Source of the DNA: Promethearchaeota archaeon | GTDB taxonomy: Archaea; Asgardarchaeota; Lokiarchaeia; Sigyniarchaeales; SOKP01 | Reading direction: 5' to 3' | Assembly: GCA_016840165.1 (NCBI GenBank) | Contig: JAEOSU010000085.1 | Coordinates: forward strand, 1 to 34,971 | DNA: 34,971 nucleotides | Shown here: positions 16,355-24,455 of the stretch, one piece after another | Numbering within the stretch: the first letter of the stretch is position 1 | Layout: every line of letters starts with the position of its first letter | Notes under the pieces: generated by a model | What the model was told of the DNA's origin: nothing | The model's database searches: none | The model's input: the letters and a program-made list of their open reading frames with translations, nothing else | Position numbers and translations under genes: made by a program

Positions 16355-17860
16355 GTGTTAGTTATAAAAGAACGAGAAATCGAAAAAGAACTCTCACGTG
16401 TGATAAAAAAGGAGCGATTCCAAGGAAAGTTAACTAAATATATGACAAGCTGGGGGAAACTTCTTCTCTATATCTTACCAATAGTATTAGTAATAATGGC
16501 AATACTTACACTTTTAAACATCGCAATCCTAGACATTACTCTAAAAATTATTTTCATTGTTATACTACTGATCTATGGTATAAATTCCATCATTCTAATC
16601 TCTGGTGCATTATCTACAAATAAATCTTTAAAGTTACGGCTTAATTTTGAACGGACACGCGGTCGACCAATCGATAGTCTTGATGGGTTTGATCTTCTCT
16701 TTAGTAGCGTAAAACGCGTGACCAGTCTATTGAAAATTATTGGACTGATTTGTCTTGTTGCATTGGCATTATTTTCTGTTATGATATTTGTTCCTGGGTT
16801 TCTTGATATTGGTTATGCCGCGATCGGATTTGCCTTAGTTGGTTTTGGCTTGGCGCTCCTGATCCGTAGTTTAAATCTCAATATCCATGATGTCAATGGA
16901 CTTCAAGATTTTTATAAGCCTACGACTCATCAGATATTCTTGGATAACTTTTTCAGTGAGATCTTCTCAAATCATTTAGATCCCGTTACCTTTCTCAAAT
17001 GGGATGAATATCTTGCTGGAATAAACAAAATTTTAACTCTATCATTCATCGAACATGTCAAAGAAAAAGAAGAAGATGAATTACCTATAACCTTTGCAAT
17101 TGAATCAATTTTATTCCTTTATTATTTAAAATTCCAAGGCGTATTATCTGATGAACAATTTACCCAAGAATTAAAAGAAATAATCGATGTGGATTCTTTT
17201 GATTTTGATATAAATAGAGGTTTACGAATTGAAGGAGCATGGTATTTTTCGACAAAGGACGTATATAAATTATTTGATTATATAAAAGCTTACAACCCTG
17301 GATTCTTTAGCATCATAGACCGACTTCAACTCGAGCTTGCGGACAATATAGAACGCCTTTCTAATGATCCTATATATATGGATTCCAGCGCACAAGAATA
17401 TACATACGTTAACAGTGAACTTAATGTCATTATTTTTCTCTATAATAATGCTCCTGAAAGTAAGAAATACAAAATAAAAGTTGTTGCTCCCGGGTTTGAT
17501 CCAAGTGAGATGATACTAGATATTGAAGTTGAGGGAAGGGGTACATTTAATATTCCAGATAAACCTATTCCTCTTATTTCTTCGGGGGAAGTCGATATTG
17601 CAGGTGTCCTCTCAACAATGTTAGAAAACGGAGATACTACCTGGTTAACACTTGAACCAAGAGAAGTTGGCGAGCAAACACTTCAAGTGTTTCTTATGGC
17701 AGAAGATGGTACAATTATCGAAGGAAAGACAAAATCTGTAAAAGTTACTAAAAACATTAAAGATTATCTAAAGAAATTAACTTCTTTAGGCTCTCTAGTC
17801 GGCGGACTTGCCGTTCCGATTGCAAGAATGCTACCCTATCTCCTAAATATGGGAGTATAA
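16355..17860 (+). CDS. Membrane-anchored protein with C-terminal beta-rich domain, unknown
   Basis: 501-residue protein without a recognised family. The charged N-terminal 30 residues are followed by two pairs of hydrophobic helices (about 32-55, 60-82, 122-145, 150-172). Residues 180-360 form a helical soluble region, and about 370-475 look like one Ig-like beta-sandwich (regular alternation, with KYKIKVVAPGFD and EQTLQVFLMAEDG). The end, SLVGGLAVPIARMLPYLLNMGV, is again hydrophobic. The start is a GTG at 16355. It is flanked by a long AT-rich upstream gap and a T-rich downstream gap. It could be a cell-surface or stress-related membrane protein; no enzyme motif is seen. Confidence 0.65.
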   Translation: MLVIKEREIEKELSRVIKKERFQGKLTKYMTSWGKLLLYILPIVLVIMAILTLLNIAILDITLKIIFIVILLIYGINSIILISGALSTNKSLKLRLNFERTRGRPIDSLDGFDLLFSSVKRVTSLLKIIGLICLVALALFSVMIFVPGFLDIGYAAIGFALVGFGLALLIRSLNLNIHDVNGLQDFYKPTTHQIFLDNFFSEIFSNHLDPVTFLKWDEYLAGINKILTLSFIEHVKEKEEDELPITFAIESILFLYYLKFQGVLSDEQFTQELKEIIDVDSFDFDINRGLRIEGAWYFSTKDVYKLFDYIKAYNPGFFSIIDRLQLELADNIERLSNDPIYMDSSAQEYTYVNSELNVIIFLYNNAPESKKYKIKVVAPGFDPSEMILDIEVEGRGTFNIPDKPIPLISSGEVDIAGVLSTMLENGDTTWLTLEPREVGEQTLQVFLMAEDGTIIEGKTKSVKVTKNIKDYLKKLTSLGSLVGGLAVPIARMLPYLLNMGV

Positions 17861-18013
17861 ACATCCTTTTTCTTTTTATTTAATTTATTTGATATTTACA
17901 CCAAATTGATTATTAAATTAGTTAAATTGATGAGCAAAATTATCATTAAAACTATCAAAAATAATAATTAAATTTTAATGCATTTCTTAATTTTCTTCAA
18001 TTAGATTATTTAC

Positions 18014-18027
18014 TATTAAATAAATTA
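18014..18027 (+). promoter_or_regulatory. TATA-like box of second metVF pair
   Basis: TATTAAATAAATTA is centred about 26 bases before the ATG of metV copy 2, compatible with a leaderless or very short leader. The rest of the 17861-18046 gap is T-rich near 17865-17890 (probable terminator of the preceding gene) and otherwise featureless. Confidence 0.4.
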
Positions 18028-18046
18028 TTTGAGATGATATCATAAA

Positions 18047-18718
18047 ATGGTAGTAATTACTACAAAAAAGCCCGACGAGGAAGTCTTTGAAGCTTTAGAA
18101 AATTATAAAATAAAAAAGCTCACGCTTGTATCTTGCGCAACATGTGCTGCTTTATGCCAAACAGGTGGAACAGAAGGAGCTAAAGAATGGAAAGACAAAC
18201 TAGAAGAAAAAGGATATGAGATAGAGGCTGTGGTGGTATCTGAAGATGTTTGTGATAATAGAGTTATGAAAAAAGATTTGCGAAAAGTTGATGAAGAAGT
18301 TAAATCATCAGATGCGATCCTGACACTTAGCTGTGGACTCGGAGTTCAATCCATAGTCGAAGTACTCGCAAATAAATACCCCGAAAAACCCGTTCTTGTT
18401 ACTAATAATACAGAATTTATCGGAATGACAGAGAGGATTGGTAGGTTTTACAAACGATGTCAAGCTTGTGGAGATTGTCTTCTAAATTATACAGGGGGGA
18501 TATGTCCCATTGCTACATGTGCTAAAGGTTTAATGAATGGACCATGTGGGGGAATGGTGGATGGAAAATGCGAAGTGGGCAACTATGAAAGAGATTGTGG
18601 TTGGATTTTGATTTTTAATCGATTAAAGGCTATAGGTAGGCTTGATTTGTTTACTAAATTGCGGGAAGCCCGTGATTGGTCCGAAAGTGGCCATCAACAG
18701 GAGGTAATTTTTAGATAA
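18047..18718 (+). CDS. metV: MetV, methylene-H4F reductase zinc/iron-sulfur subunit (copy 2)
   Basis: Paralogue of the MetV beside hdrB, 223 residues. The C-terminal cysteine block is intact: CQACGDC (138-144), TGGICPIATCAK (149-160), NGPCGGMVDGKCEV (164-177), C184. The N-terminal half differs from copy 1: the front cysteines are SCATCAALC (C30, C33, C37) and the centre reads LTLSCGLGVQ (C96). The acidic tail of copy 1 is missing. The metF copy 2 gene follows at once, with two ribosome sites (AGGAGGT at 18699-18705 and GAGGTGA at 18719-18725) over the junction. The different N-terminus may mean a different electron donor from the Hdr-linked copy. Confidence 0.9.
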   Translation: MVVITTKKPDEEVFEALENYKIKKLTLVSCATCAALCQTGGTEGAKEWKDKLEEKGYEIEAVVVSEDVCDNRVMKKDLRKVDEEVKSSDAILTLSCGLGVQSIVEVLANKYPEKPVLVTNNTEFIGMTERIGRFYKRCQACGDCLLNYTGGICPIATCAKGLMNGPCGGMVDGKCEVGNYERDCGWILIFNRLKAIGRLDLFTKLREARDWSESGHQQEVIFR

Positions 18719-18730
18719 GAGGTGAAAAAA

Positions 18731-19669
18731 ATGGAAAGTAATCATGCTTATTCTAAATTAGGAGAGGCCCTAGCAAAGGGCGATTTTATCTTAACGGGCG
18801 AACTAGAACCTGAAAAAACCTGCGATCTTTCTCATCTTGTCCAAGAAGCAAAAGAAATGGCACCCTATGTGATAGCTGCCAACGTAACTGACAGTCCTCT
18901 TGGAATTGTGACCATTAATAGTTTAGCAGCTTCTTATATTGTACAAAGAGACGCTGGTTTAGAAGCAATTTGGCAAATGACCGTCAGAGATGTTAACAAA
19001 TTGGGCATTGCGGGAATGTTGATGGGAGCTCAAGCACTTGGAATTCATAATATCCTTTCTCTAACAGGAGATCACCCAAATATGGGAGATATGCCTGAGA
19101 GTAAACCAGTCTTTGACCTAGACTCAGCTACCTTAGTAAAACTTGCTCGAGAAATGGTAGATACAGGTAAAATTAATGGTCATGAAATTGAAGCTCCACC
19201 AAAGCTTCACATCGGCGTTGCTGCTAATCCAAACGCAGAACCTATGGAAGCTGAAGCTTTGAAGATAGGACGTAAAGCAGAAGCTGGTGCTGAATTCATC
19301 CAAACCCAAGTTGTATACGATTTAGATAGAACCATTGAATTCTTATCAGCAATTAAAAAGTATAATGTGCCAATACTGTTAGGAATATTCCCAATGAAAA
19401 GCTACGGTATTGCTAAAGGTTTTGATACGTTTGTGCCTGGTGTAAGCGTACCGAAAGATATTTTGGCGAAATGGAAAGGAATCAAAACTGATCTTAAGAA
19501 TGATAAAAAACTGCAAAAAGAAGCTTATGATCAAGCCAATTATGAATTCTTCAAACCCTTCATTACTGAACTCAGAAAAAAGAAACTTCTCGATGGGATC
19601 CATTGTATGGCCGTTCATTACCCTAGAATCTTCCCAAAATTAGAGGAAGTAATTAAAAGTACAAATTAA
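18731..19669 (+). CDS. metF: Methylenetetrahydrofolate reductase, MetF (copy 2)
   Basis: FAD-dependent TIM-barrel reductase paralogous to copy 1; about 312 residues. Motifs in order are LTGELEPEKT, ANVTDSPLG, QMTVRDVNK, NILSLTGDHPNMGD, GVAANPNAEP, EFIQTQVVYD, GIFPMKSYG and IHCMAVHYPRIF. The frame could open three codons earlier at a GTG (18722), but that GTG lies inside GAGGTGA, a good ribosome site placed five bases from the ATG at 18731, so the ATG is preferred. Twelve T bases directly after the stop terminate the pair, making metVF copy 2 its own transcript, separate from the flavoprotein gene downstream. Confidence 0.91.
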   Translation: MESNHAYSKLGEALAKGDFILTGELEPEKTCDLSHLVQEAKEMAPYVIAANVTDSPLGIVTINSLAASYIVQRDAGLEAIWQMTVRDVNKLGIAGMLMGAQALGIHNILSLTGDHPNMGDMPESKPVFDLDSATLVKLAREMVDTGKINGHEIEAPPKLHIGVAANPNAEPMEAEALKIGRKAEAGAEFIQTQVVYDLDRTIEFLSAIKKYNVPILLGIFPMKSYGIAKGFDTFVPGVSVPKDILAKWKGIKTDLKNDKKLQKEAYDQANYEFFKPFITELRKKKLLDGIHCMAVHYPRIFPKLEEVIKSTN

Positions 19670-19681
19670 TTTTTTTTTTTT
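19670..19681 (+). terminator. T12 terminator after metF copy 2
   Basis: An unbroken run of twelve T begins at the base after the stop codon and is the clearest oligo-T terminator in the window. Confidence 0.7.
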
Positions 19682-19762
19682 AAATCTATATTAGAAGGAC
19701 TAATTATAAATTAGGTACTTCTTTCTTGTTTCTTTATTCAAGTTTTATTTCATTAATAAAAA

Positions 19763-19770
19763 CTTTATAT
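19763..19770 (+). promoter_or_regulatory. TATA box for leaderless lpd-like transcript
   Basis: CTTTATAT is centred 27 bases before the ATG at 19794, so transcription should begin at or next to the start codon. No ribosome site precedes the ATG, which agrees with a leaderless mRNA. Confidence 0.55.
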
Positions 19771-19793
19771 TCAATGGAAATCGAAATGAATCT

Positions 19794-21326
19794 ATGGAAT
19801 CATACGATTTAGTTGTAATTGGCTCTGGTGTCGGTCTTAATGTGCTTAATTATGGGTTACAAATGGGGCTTAATTGTGCTTTAGTGGAAGACACCAAACT
19901 TGGTGGGACATGTTTAACACGAGGATGTATTCCATCAAAGGTATTGGTCCATCCTGCAGATTTGATTAGGGAAGCAGAACATGCTCCAAAAGTAGGAGTG
20001 AAATTTGAGGTTTTAAATATTAACTGGGAACTGATTGCGAAACGGATGTGGTCCCAGATAGATGAAAGCAAAGAAATGGAAAAGGGATTGTCAGAAGTTT
20101 CCAATCTAAAGTTCTATAATGGAGTGGGTGAATTTGTTAGTGAGTATGAGATGAAAGTAACTTCTGTAAAAACCGGAGAGGAACTCGGCCACTTCAGAGG
20201 TGAACGTTTTGTTTTAGCTTCAGGGGCTCGTTCTTTTATTCCCCCAATCGACGGACTCGAAGAGACTGGATATATAACGAATGAAACCTTCTTTGGGGAT
20301 AAATTTCCAGAAAAACCGTGGGAAAGTTTAATCATAATTGGTGGGGGAGTGATCGCTGCCGAATTTGCTCATATCTTTTCTGCTTTAGGAACTGAAGTGA
20401 CCATTGTGGAGATGCTTCCTCGCTTGGTAATGACCGAAGAACCAGAAATAAGCAAATTTTTGGAAACCAATTTTAAGAAACATTTGAAGGTTCTTGTAAA
20501 CCATAAAGCGATTCGAGCACAATCAAAAAAGAAAATGAAGATAGTGACGCTTCAAAACGTAAATACTCAAGATGAGATTGAAATTAAGGCAGAAGAAATA
20601 CTTGTCGCAACTGGTAGACGTTCCAATACGGATTTACTAAAAGTCGAAAAAACAGGTGTAGAAACTGATGAGAGGGGATGGATCAAGACAAATAAATTTT
20701 TAGAAACAACAAAAGAAAAGATTTGGTGCATCGGAGATGCTAATGGGCTTTATCAATTCCGACACAAGGCGAATTATGAATCTGAATTATGCGTTAATAA
20801 TATGTTTGGTCCCCCAGAAGGCAAGAAACAAGCTGATTATTCTTCAGTACCATGGGCTATATTTTCTTATCCCCAGATTGGCCACGTTGGAATGACTGAA
20901 AAAGAAGCAATTGAAAATGGTCATGAGATCTATGTGGCGACTAAGCATTACTCCTCCGTTGCCAAAGGATTTGCGATGGGATATGAAAAAGGTGATGGCG
21001 ATGATGGATTCGTGAAATTAGTGATTGATAAGTCCTATAGGATCTTAGGAGCTCATGTAATTGGTCCTCATGCGGCAGTATTAGTACAACCATTTGTCTA
21101 TTTGATGAATGCGGGATTTACTTGCGAATTACCTAATATGGGAGAGGAACCAGAGCTTCCAAAATTGGCTCGAGCATGCCCCGAAAGTGGTTCATTTATG
21201 CCAATCTATAAATCAATGGTAATTCATCCTTCTTTAAATGAAGTTACCGGTTGGGCAATTGGTTCGCTCCGACCGGTGAATATAAAAATGGAACACCATC
21301 ATCATCACCATAATCATGAAGAATGA
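19794..21326 (+). CDS. lpd: Dihydrolipoamide dehydrogenase-like flavoprotein with His6 tail
   Basis: Pyridine nucleotide-disulfide oxidoreductase, class I, of 510 residues. FAD motif VIGSGVG (8-14), the redox disulfide in GGTCLTRGCIPSKV (C40, C45), an NAD motif IIGGGVIAAEF followed by VTIVE whose acidic residue favours NADH over NADPH, IWCIGDANG for FAD, and the catalytic His-Glu pair in HPSLNE (H478, E483). Compared with ordinary E3 enzymes, about 30 residues are inserted just before the catalytic His (EEPELPKLARACPESGS region). The native C-terminus is EHHHHHHNHEE, a six-His run at 501-506. No lipoyl protein or 2-oxoacid dehydrogenase gene is nearby; the neighbour is metVF copy 2. It may reduce a disulfide other than lipoamide, or supply electrons from NADH, but this is inference. 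Confidence 0.88.
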   Translation: MESYDLVVIGSGVGLNVLNYGLQMGLNCALVEDTKLGGTCLTRGCIPSKVLVHPADLIREAEHAPKVGVKFEVLNINWELIAKRMWSQIDESKEMEKGLSEVSNLKFYNGVGEFVSEYEMKVTSVKTGEELGHFRGERFVLASGARSFIPPIDGLEETGYITNETFFGDKFPEKPWESLIIIGGGVIAAEFAHIFSALGTEVTIVEMLPRLVMTEEPEISKFLETNFKKHLKVLVNHKAIRAQSKKKMKIVTLQNVNTQDEIEIKAEEILVATGRRSNTDLLKVEKTGVETDERGWIKTNKFLETTKEKIWCIGDANGLYQFRHKANYESELCVNNMFGPPEGKKQADYSSVPWAIFSYPQIGHVGMTEKEAIENGHEIYVATKHYSSVAKGFAMGYEKGDGDDGFVKLVIDKSYRILGAHVIGPHAAVLVQPFVYLMNAGFTCELPNMGEEPELPKLARACPESGSFMPIYKSMVIHPSLNEVTGWAIGSLRPVNIKMEHHHHHHNHEE

Positions 21327-21402
21327 ATTTTCATTCTTTTCTAATTCTTCTTTTATTTAAACCATCACATTTTTAGATTACATTTCCTAATATTAAGAGT
21401 AG

Positions 21403-23313
21403 ATGGCTGTAAAAAATAATAAAACTTTCTCTGATAAGACAATTGGACAAATTTTCACTCCAAGTTATATTGCGGAATTTATGGTAAAAAATGTGATACG
21501 TGTTCTAAAAGATATTTCTAATACTTATAATGAGCCATTGAAATTAGATGAACTTAAAGTTTTAGAACCCGCTTCAGGGGAAGGAATATTTTTAAAAATT
21601 TTGTTAGAAAACAACTTTCAGGACATCACCGCATATGAAATTGATGAATCTCTCAGAATGTATTTGGAATTAACATATCCAGAAGTCAATTTTAAATTTC
21701 TAGATTTCTTATCATCCAACTCTAAGGAGGGTTATGATATTATTATTGGAAATCCTCCTTATCTTGGACAGAACTATAACTCCTCTATCTTTCAAGAACT
21801 AGTACAAAAATATGATATTTGTAAGAAATATTTTGTTGGTAATATGGACTTATTTTATTATTTTATCCACTTAGGAATCGAAAAATTGAAACCAGGAGGG
21901 CTTCTTTCTTTCATTACGACAAACTATTGGATAACTAAGTCGAGAAAAACGGGAATAAAGTATCTTAAACCTCACATCTCAAAGGAATGCTTTTTGATAG
22001 AATACATTGATCTATCAAAAATCTCTGTTTTCAAAGATGCGAAAGGTCAACATAATTGTATTTTTACGCTTCAAAAAAAGTCCGAACATGAAAAACAAAA
22101 TAATGTGGATAAAAAAATTGAAGTAATTCAAATTAGACCTAGAAATATACAAGGTAATGAAAATTTAGATGAAAAAATCTTCACACACATATTAAATAGA
22201 GAAAGTTCCTCAAATCTATTAAGATACAGATCAGCGATGACAAATAAAGATTTATCTAAAGATAACGGTTGGAATTTAAAGTATCCGCTTGAGGTAAAGG
22301 TTGTTGTAGATAAGATTGAGAAATATTGTAGGTTTGATGGGAAGTCAACATATTTAACCGATTTTTTTGTCATTCGAAATGGATTAATACTGATAAAAGA
22401 TGAAGTTTTCATACTAAGAGAGAATGAGGACCTAAAAATTATTGATACGGAAATGTTTATCAAGATTAACGAAACATTCGTAAAACTAACCGATGAAGAG
22501 AAAACAAAATTAAAAAAAATATTTAAGAGTAAAGTGATAAAGCCTTTCTCTTATGACAAGAGTGATTTTTTAGGTTTTTTAATCTATTTTGATAAGAATG
22601 AATTTATAAATCAAAACTTAACTACACGAAATGAACTATTAGAACGGCATTATCCTAATTTAACAGCATATTTAAATCAATACAAAAGAGAGCTTGTAAA
22701 TATACTTAGGAATGCCAAAGAAAATGTTAAAGATATTTATTTTCCACGAAGAGGGAGCTTGATTACTCAGTATGACATTGAAAATAAAAGAAAACTAATT
22801 GCTCTCGAACCATACTATGATAAGGGCTCTAAAATATTTTTTAGTTACATTACTAATTCAAATGCGTTTGGATATACGAGAGATTCATATTATGCTACCT
22901 CTGATACTTATTTCTTATGGTTAAGGGAGGGGATGGACGATATTGATTACTTATTTATACTTGCTTATCTTAATTCAAAGATTGTAAAATTTTTGTTTAA
23001 AGCAAAAAACATAACGATTAAGAGAAGTAAGACTAAATTGGAAGAGGAGATACCAATTCCCAACATTCTGTTATTTCAATCTCCATATCAATTAGAATTA
23101 ATAGATTTAATTCGATATTGTACTTCAAATTTGACTCAAAATATAATGTCCATGGATGAAACCAAATTAGATAAGTTAAAGGAACTAAATCCTAATACTT
23201 ATTCTCAAATACGAAATGTAAGAAACTTCAAAAGAATAATAGATATATGCCTTCTTAATTTATTTAATTTGGATGAGGAGGATATAGATCTTTTGATGGA
23301 GAAATATTATTAG
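21403..23313 (+). CDS. N6-adenine DNA methyltransferase with TaqI-like specificity domain (Eco57I group)
   Basis: 636-residue gamma-type adenine methyltransferase. Motif X-like GQIFTP (15-20), AdoMet motif I EPASGEGIFL (55-64), the acidic AdoMet residue E79, and catalytic motif IV GNPPY (116-120, NPPY) are all present. The C-terminal 300 residues, with GYTRDSYYATSDTYFLW and DYLFILAYLNSKIVKFLF, resemble the TaqI/Eco57I C-terminal target-recognition domain. An N-terminal PD-(D/E)xK nuclease as in Type IIG enzymes is lacking, and no restriction endonuclease lies beside it. It is therefore an orphan or the methylase part of a lost or distant system. No clear ribosome site precedes the ATG. Confidence 0.86.
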   Translation: MAVKNNKTFSDKTIGQIFTPSYIAEFMVKNVIRVLKDISNTYNEPLKLDELKVLEPASGEGIFLKILLENNFQDITAYEIDESLRMYLELTYPEVNFKFLDFLSSNSKEGYDIIIGNPPYLGQNYNSSIFQELVQKYDICKKYFVGNMDLFYYFIHLGIEKLKPGGLLSFITTNYWITKSRKTGIKYLKPHISKECFLIEYIDLSKISVFKDAKGQHNCIFTLQKKSEHEKQNNVDKKIEVIQIRPRNIQGNENLDEKIFTHILNRESSSNLLRYRSAMTNKDLSKDNGWNLKYPLEVKVVVDKIEKYCRFDGKSTYLTDFFVIRNGLILIKDEVFILRENEDLKIIDTEMFIKINETFVKLTDEEKTKLKKIFKSKVIKPFSYDKSDFLGFLIYFDKNEFINQNLTTRNELLERHYPNLTAYLNQYKRELVNILRNAKENVKDIYFPRRGSLITQYDIENKRKLIALEPYYDKGSKIFFSYITNSNAFGYTRDSYYATSDTYFLWLREGMDDIDYLFILAYLNSKIVKFLFKAKNITIKRSKTKLEEEIPIPNILLFQSPYQLELIDLIRYCTSNLTQNIMSMDETKLDKLKELNPNTYSQIRNVRNFKRIIDICLLNLFNLDEEDIDLLMEKYY

Positions 23314-23329
23314 ACGAGCTATTATATAT

Positions 23330-24388
23330 TTAACCGAAAGAAATTCCCCCTGATTTTGCTAATAAACTTATATCCTCCCATAAATAACTTGTATCGATCA
23401 TTGTAGGAGAATTGCAACTATAACACTTCTCACATTCTTTAGTGAATTTAGCAAATTCAGGAAGTTTTAAAACTTCCATAACAGATATCTGGCGTAAATT
23501 AGCGATAGGTTTATCAAGTTGAAGACAATTTTCAATGTCTCCATTATAGTTGACAAACATGAAGATTTTTTTTGTCTGACATACATAATGCTTTTTCCCG
23601 CCTATAAAGTGGTTTAAATACATTTCTGAATTTAATATTTTCGAACCACTCTTTTTAGCACCCAATATTATCTCAAATGCTTTACTGATATCGCTATCAC
23701 TCGCAGAAAGTGTACCTTTCTCATCTACATCACCATATGAATAATGACGAACAGTATTAATTACATTAAAAGCCACAGGAATTCCCATTTCATCTGATAA
23801 CGTTATCATTTCCTCAACACGGTTTATATTATGCTTACTAATAGAGAAGCTAAACTGAAGTGAAATTTTAGGATAATTAGCTTTAATAAAAGTAATAGAA
23901 TTCATGATTTTTTCGTATAATCCCGACAACCCTCTAATCTTATCATGTTCTTCAGCCTTAGGGGAGTCTAGAGATATCAGAATAAAATCTATATCATCTC
24001 CAAATTCTTTTATTTTCTCCGGAAGAAACCATCCATTCGTTACGATCCCTACAATTGCTAACTTTGACTCTTTTTTAATGAATTTAATAATTTCAGTAAT
24101 ATCTTTTCTAATGAGAGGTTCTCCACCCCATAAAATAGTTACTATAAATCCTGCTTCCTTTGCTTCCGAATAAATACGCTTAATTTCCTGAAGAGAAAGT
24201 TCGTCTTTTACCGTATTATCTTTCCAAAGACAAGTTTCGCAATAACAATTACATTTCAAAGTTGTTAAAAAGTGAAAAATAAATGGTCTTCCATTATTTT
24301 CCTTAGCCAACTTCGCAGCTAGCGCTATTTCGGCGATTTGCTTTTTCTTCTTTCTTTTTATTTGTTTATTAATTAACTCTTGTTCCAT
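23330..24388 (-). CDS. Radical SAM protein with SPASM-like C-terminal cysteines
   Basis: Radical S-adenosylmethionine enzyme of 352 residues. The cluster motif is C46-x3-C50-x2-C53 (TLKCNCYCETC), followed by the AdoMet-contact GGEP (88-91) and a TIM-barrel core. The C-terminus adds C270, C288, and C319, C322, C325, matching a SPASM or twitch auxiliary iron-sulfur domain as in peptide-modifying (PqqE-like, anSME) and HpnH-type enzymes. A lysine-rich helix opens the protein. No precursor peptide or transporter gene is visible on either side, so the substrate is unassigned. It converges with the methyltransferase gene (16-bp gap) and diverges from the MetE-like gene (67-bp gap). Confidence 0.87.
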   Translation of the reverse strand: MEQELINKQIKRKKKKQIAEIALAAKLAKENNGRPFIFHFLTTLKCNCYCETCLWKDNTVKDELSLQEIKRIYSEAKEAGFIVTILWGGEPLIRKDITEIIKFIKKESKLAIVGIVTNGWFLPEKIKEFGDDIDFILISLDSPKAEEHDKIRGLSGLYEKIMNSITFIKANYPKISLQFSFSISKHNINRVEEMITLSDEMGIPVAFNVINTVRHYSYGDVDEKGTLSASDSDISKAFEIILGAKKSGSKILNSEMYLNHFIGGKKHYVCQTKKIFMFVNYNGDIENCLQLDKPIANLRQISVMEVLKLPEFAKFTKECEKCYSCNSPTMIDTSYLWEDISLLAKSGGISFG

Positions 24389-24455
24389 ACATATATCTGT
24401 TATAAAGGATTATTTATGATTAACGAAATAACAGTTTTAGGTCGATAAATTTTTC

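Noticed and set aside
18722..18730. GTG start for metF copy 2
   Set aside because: The GTG lies within GAGGTGA, a ribosome site correctly spaced from the ATG at 18731.
21294..21326. His6 tail as evidence of cloning-vector contamination
   Set aside because: The tail uses mixed CAT/CAC codons, ends in NHEE, and is followed by ordinary AT-rich genomic sequence with no vector features.
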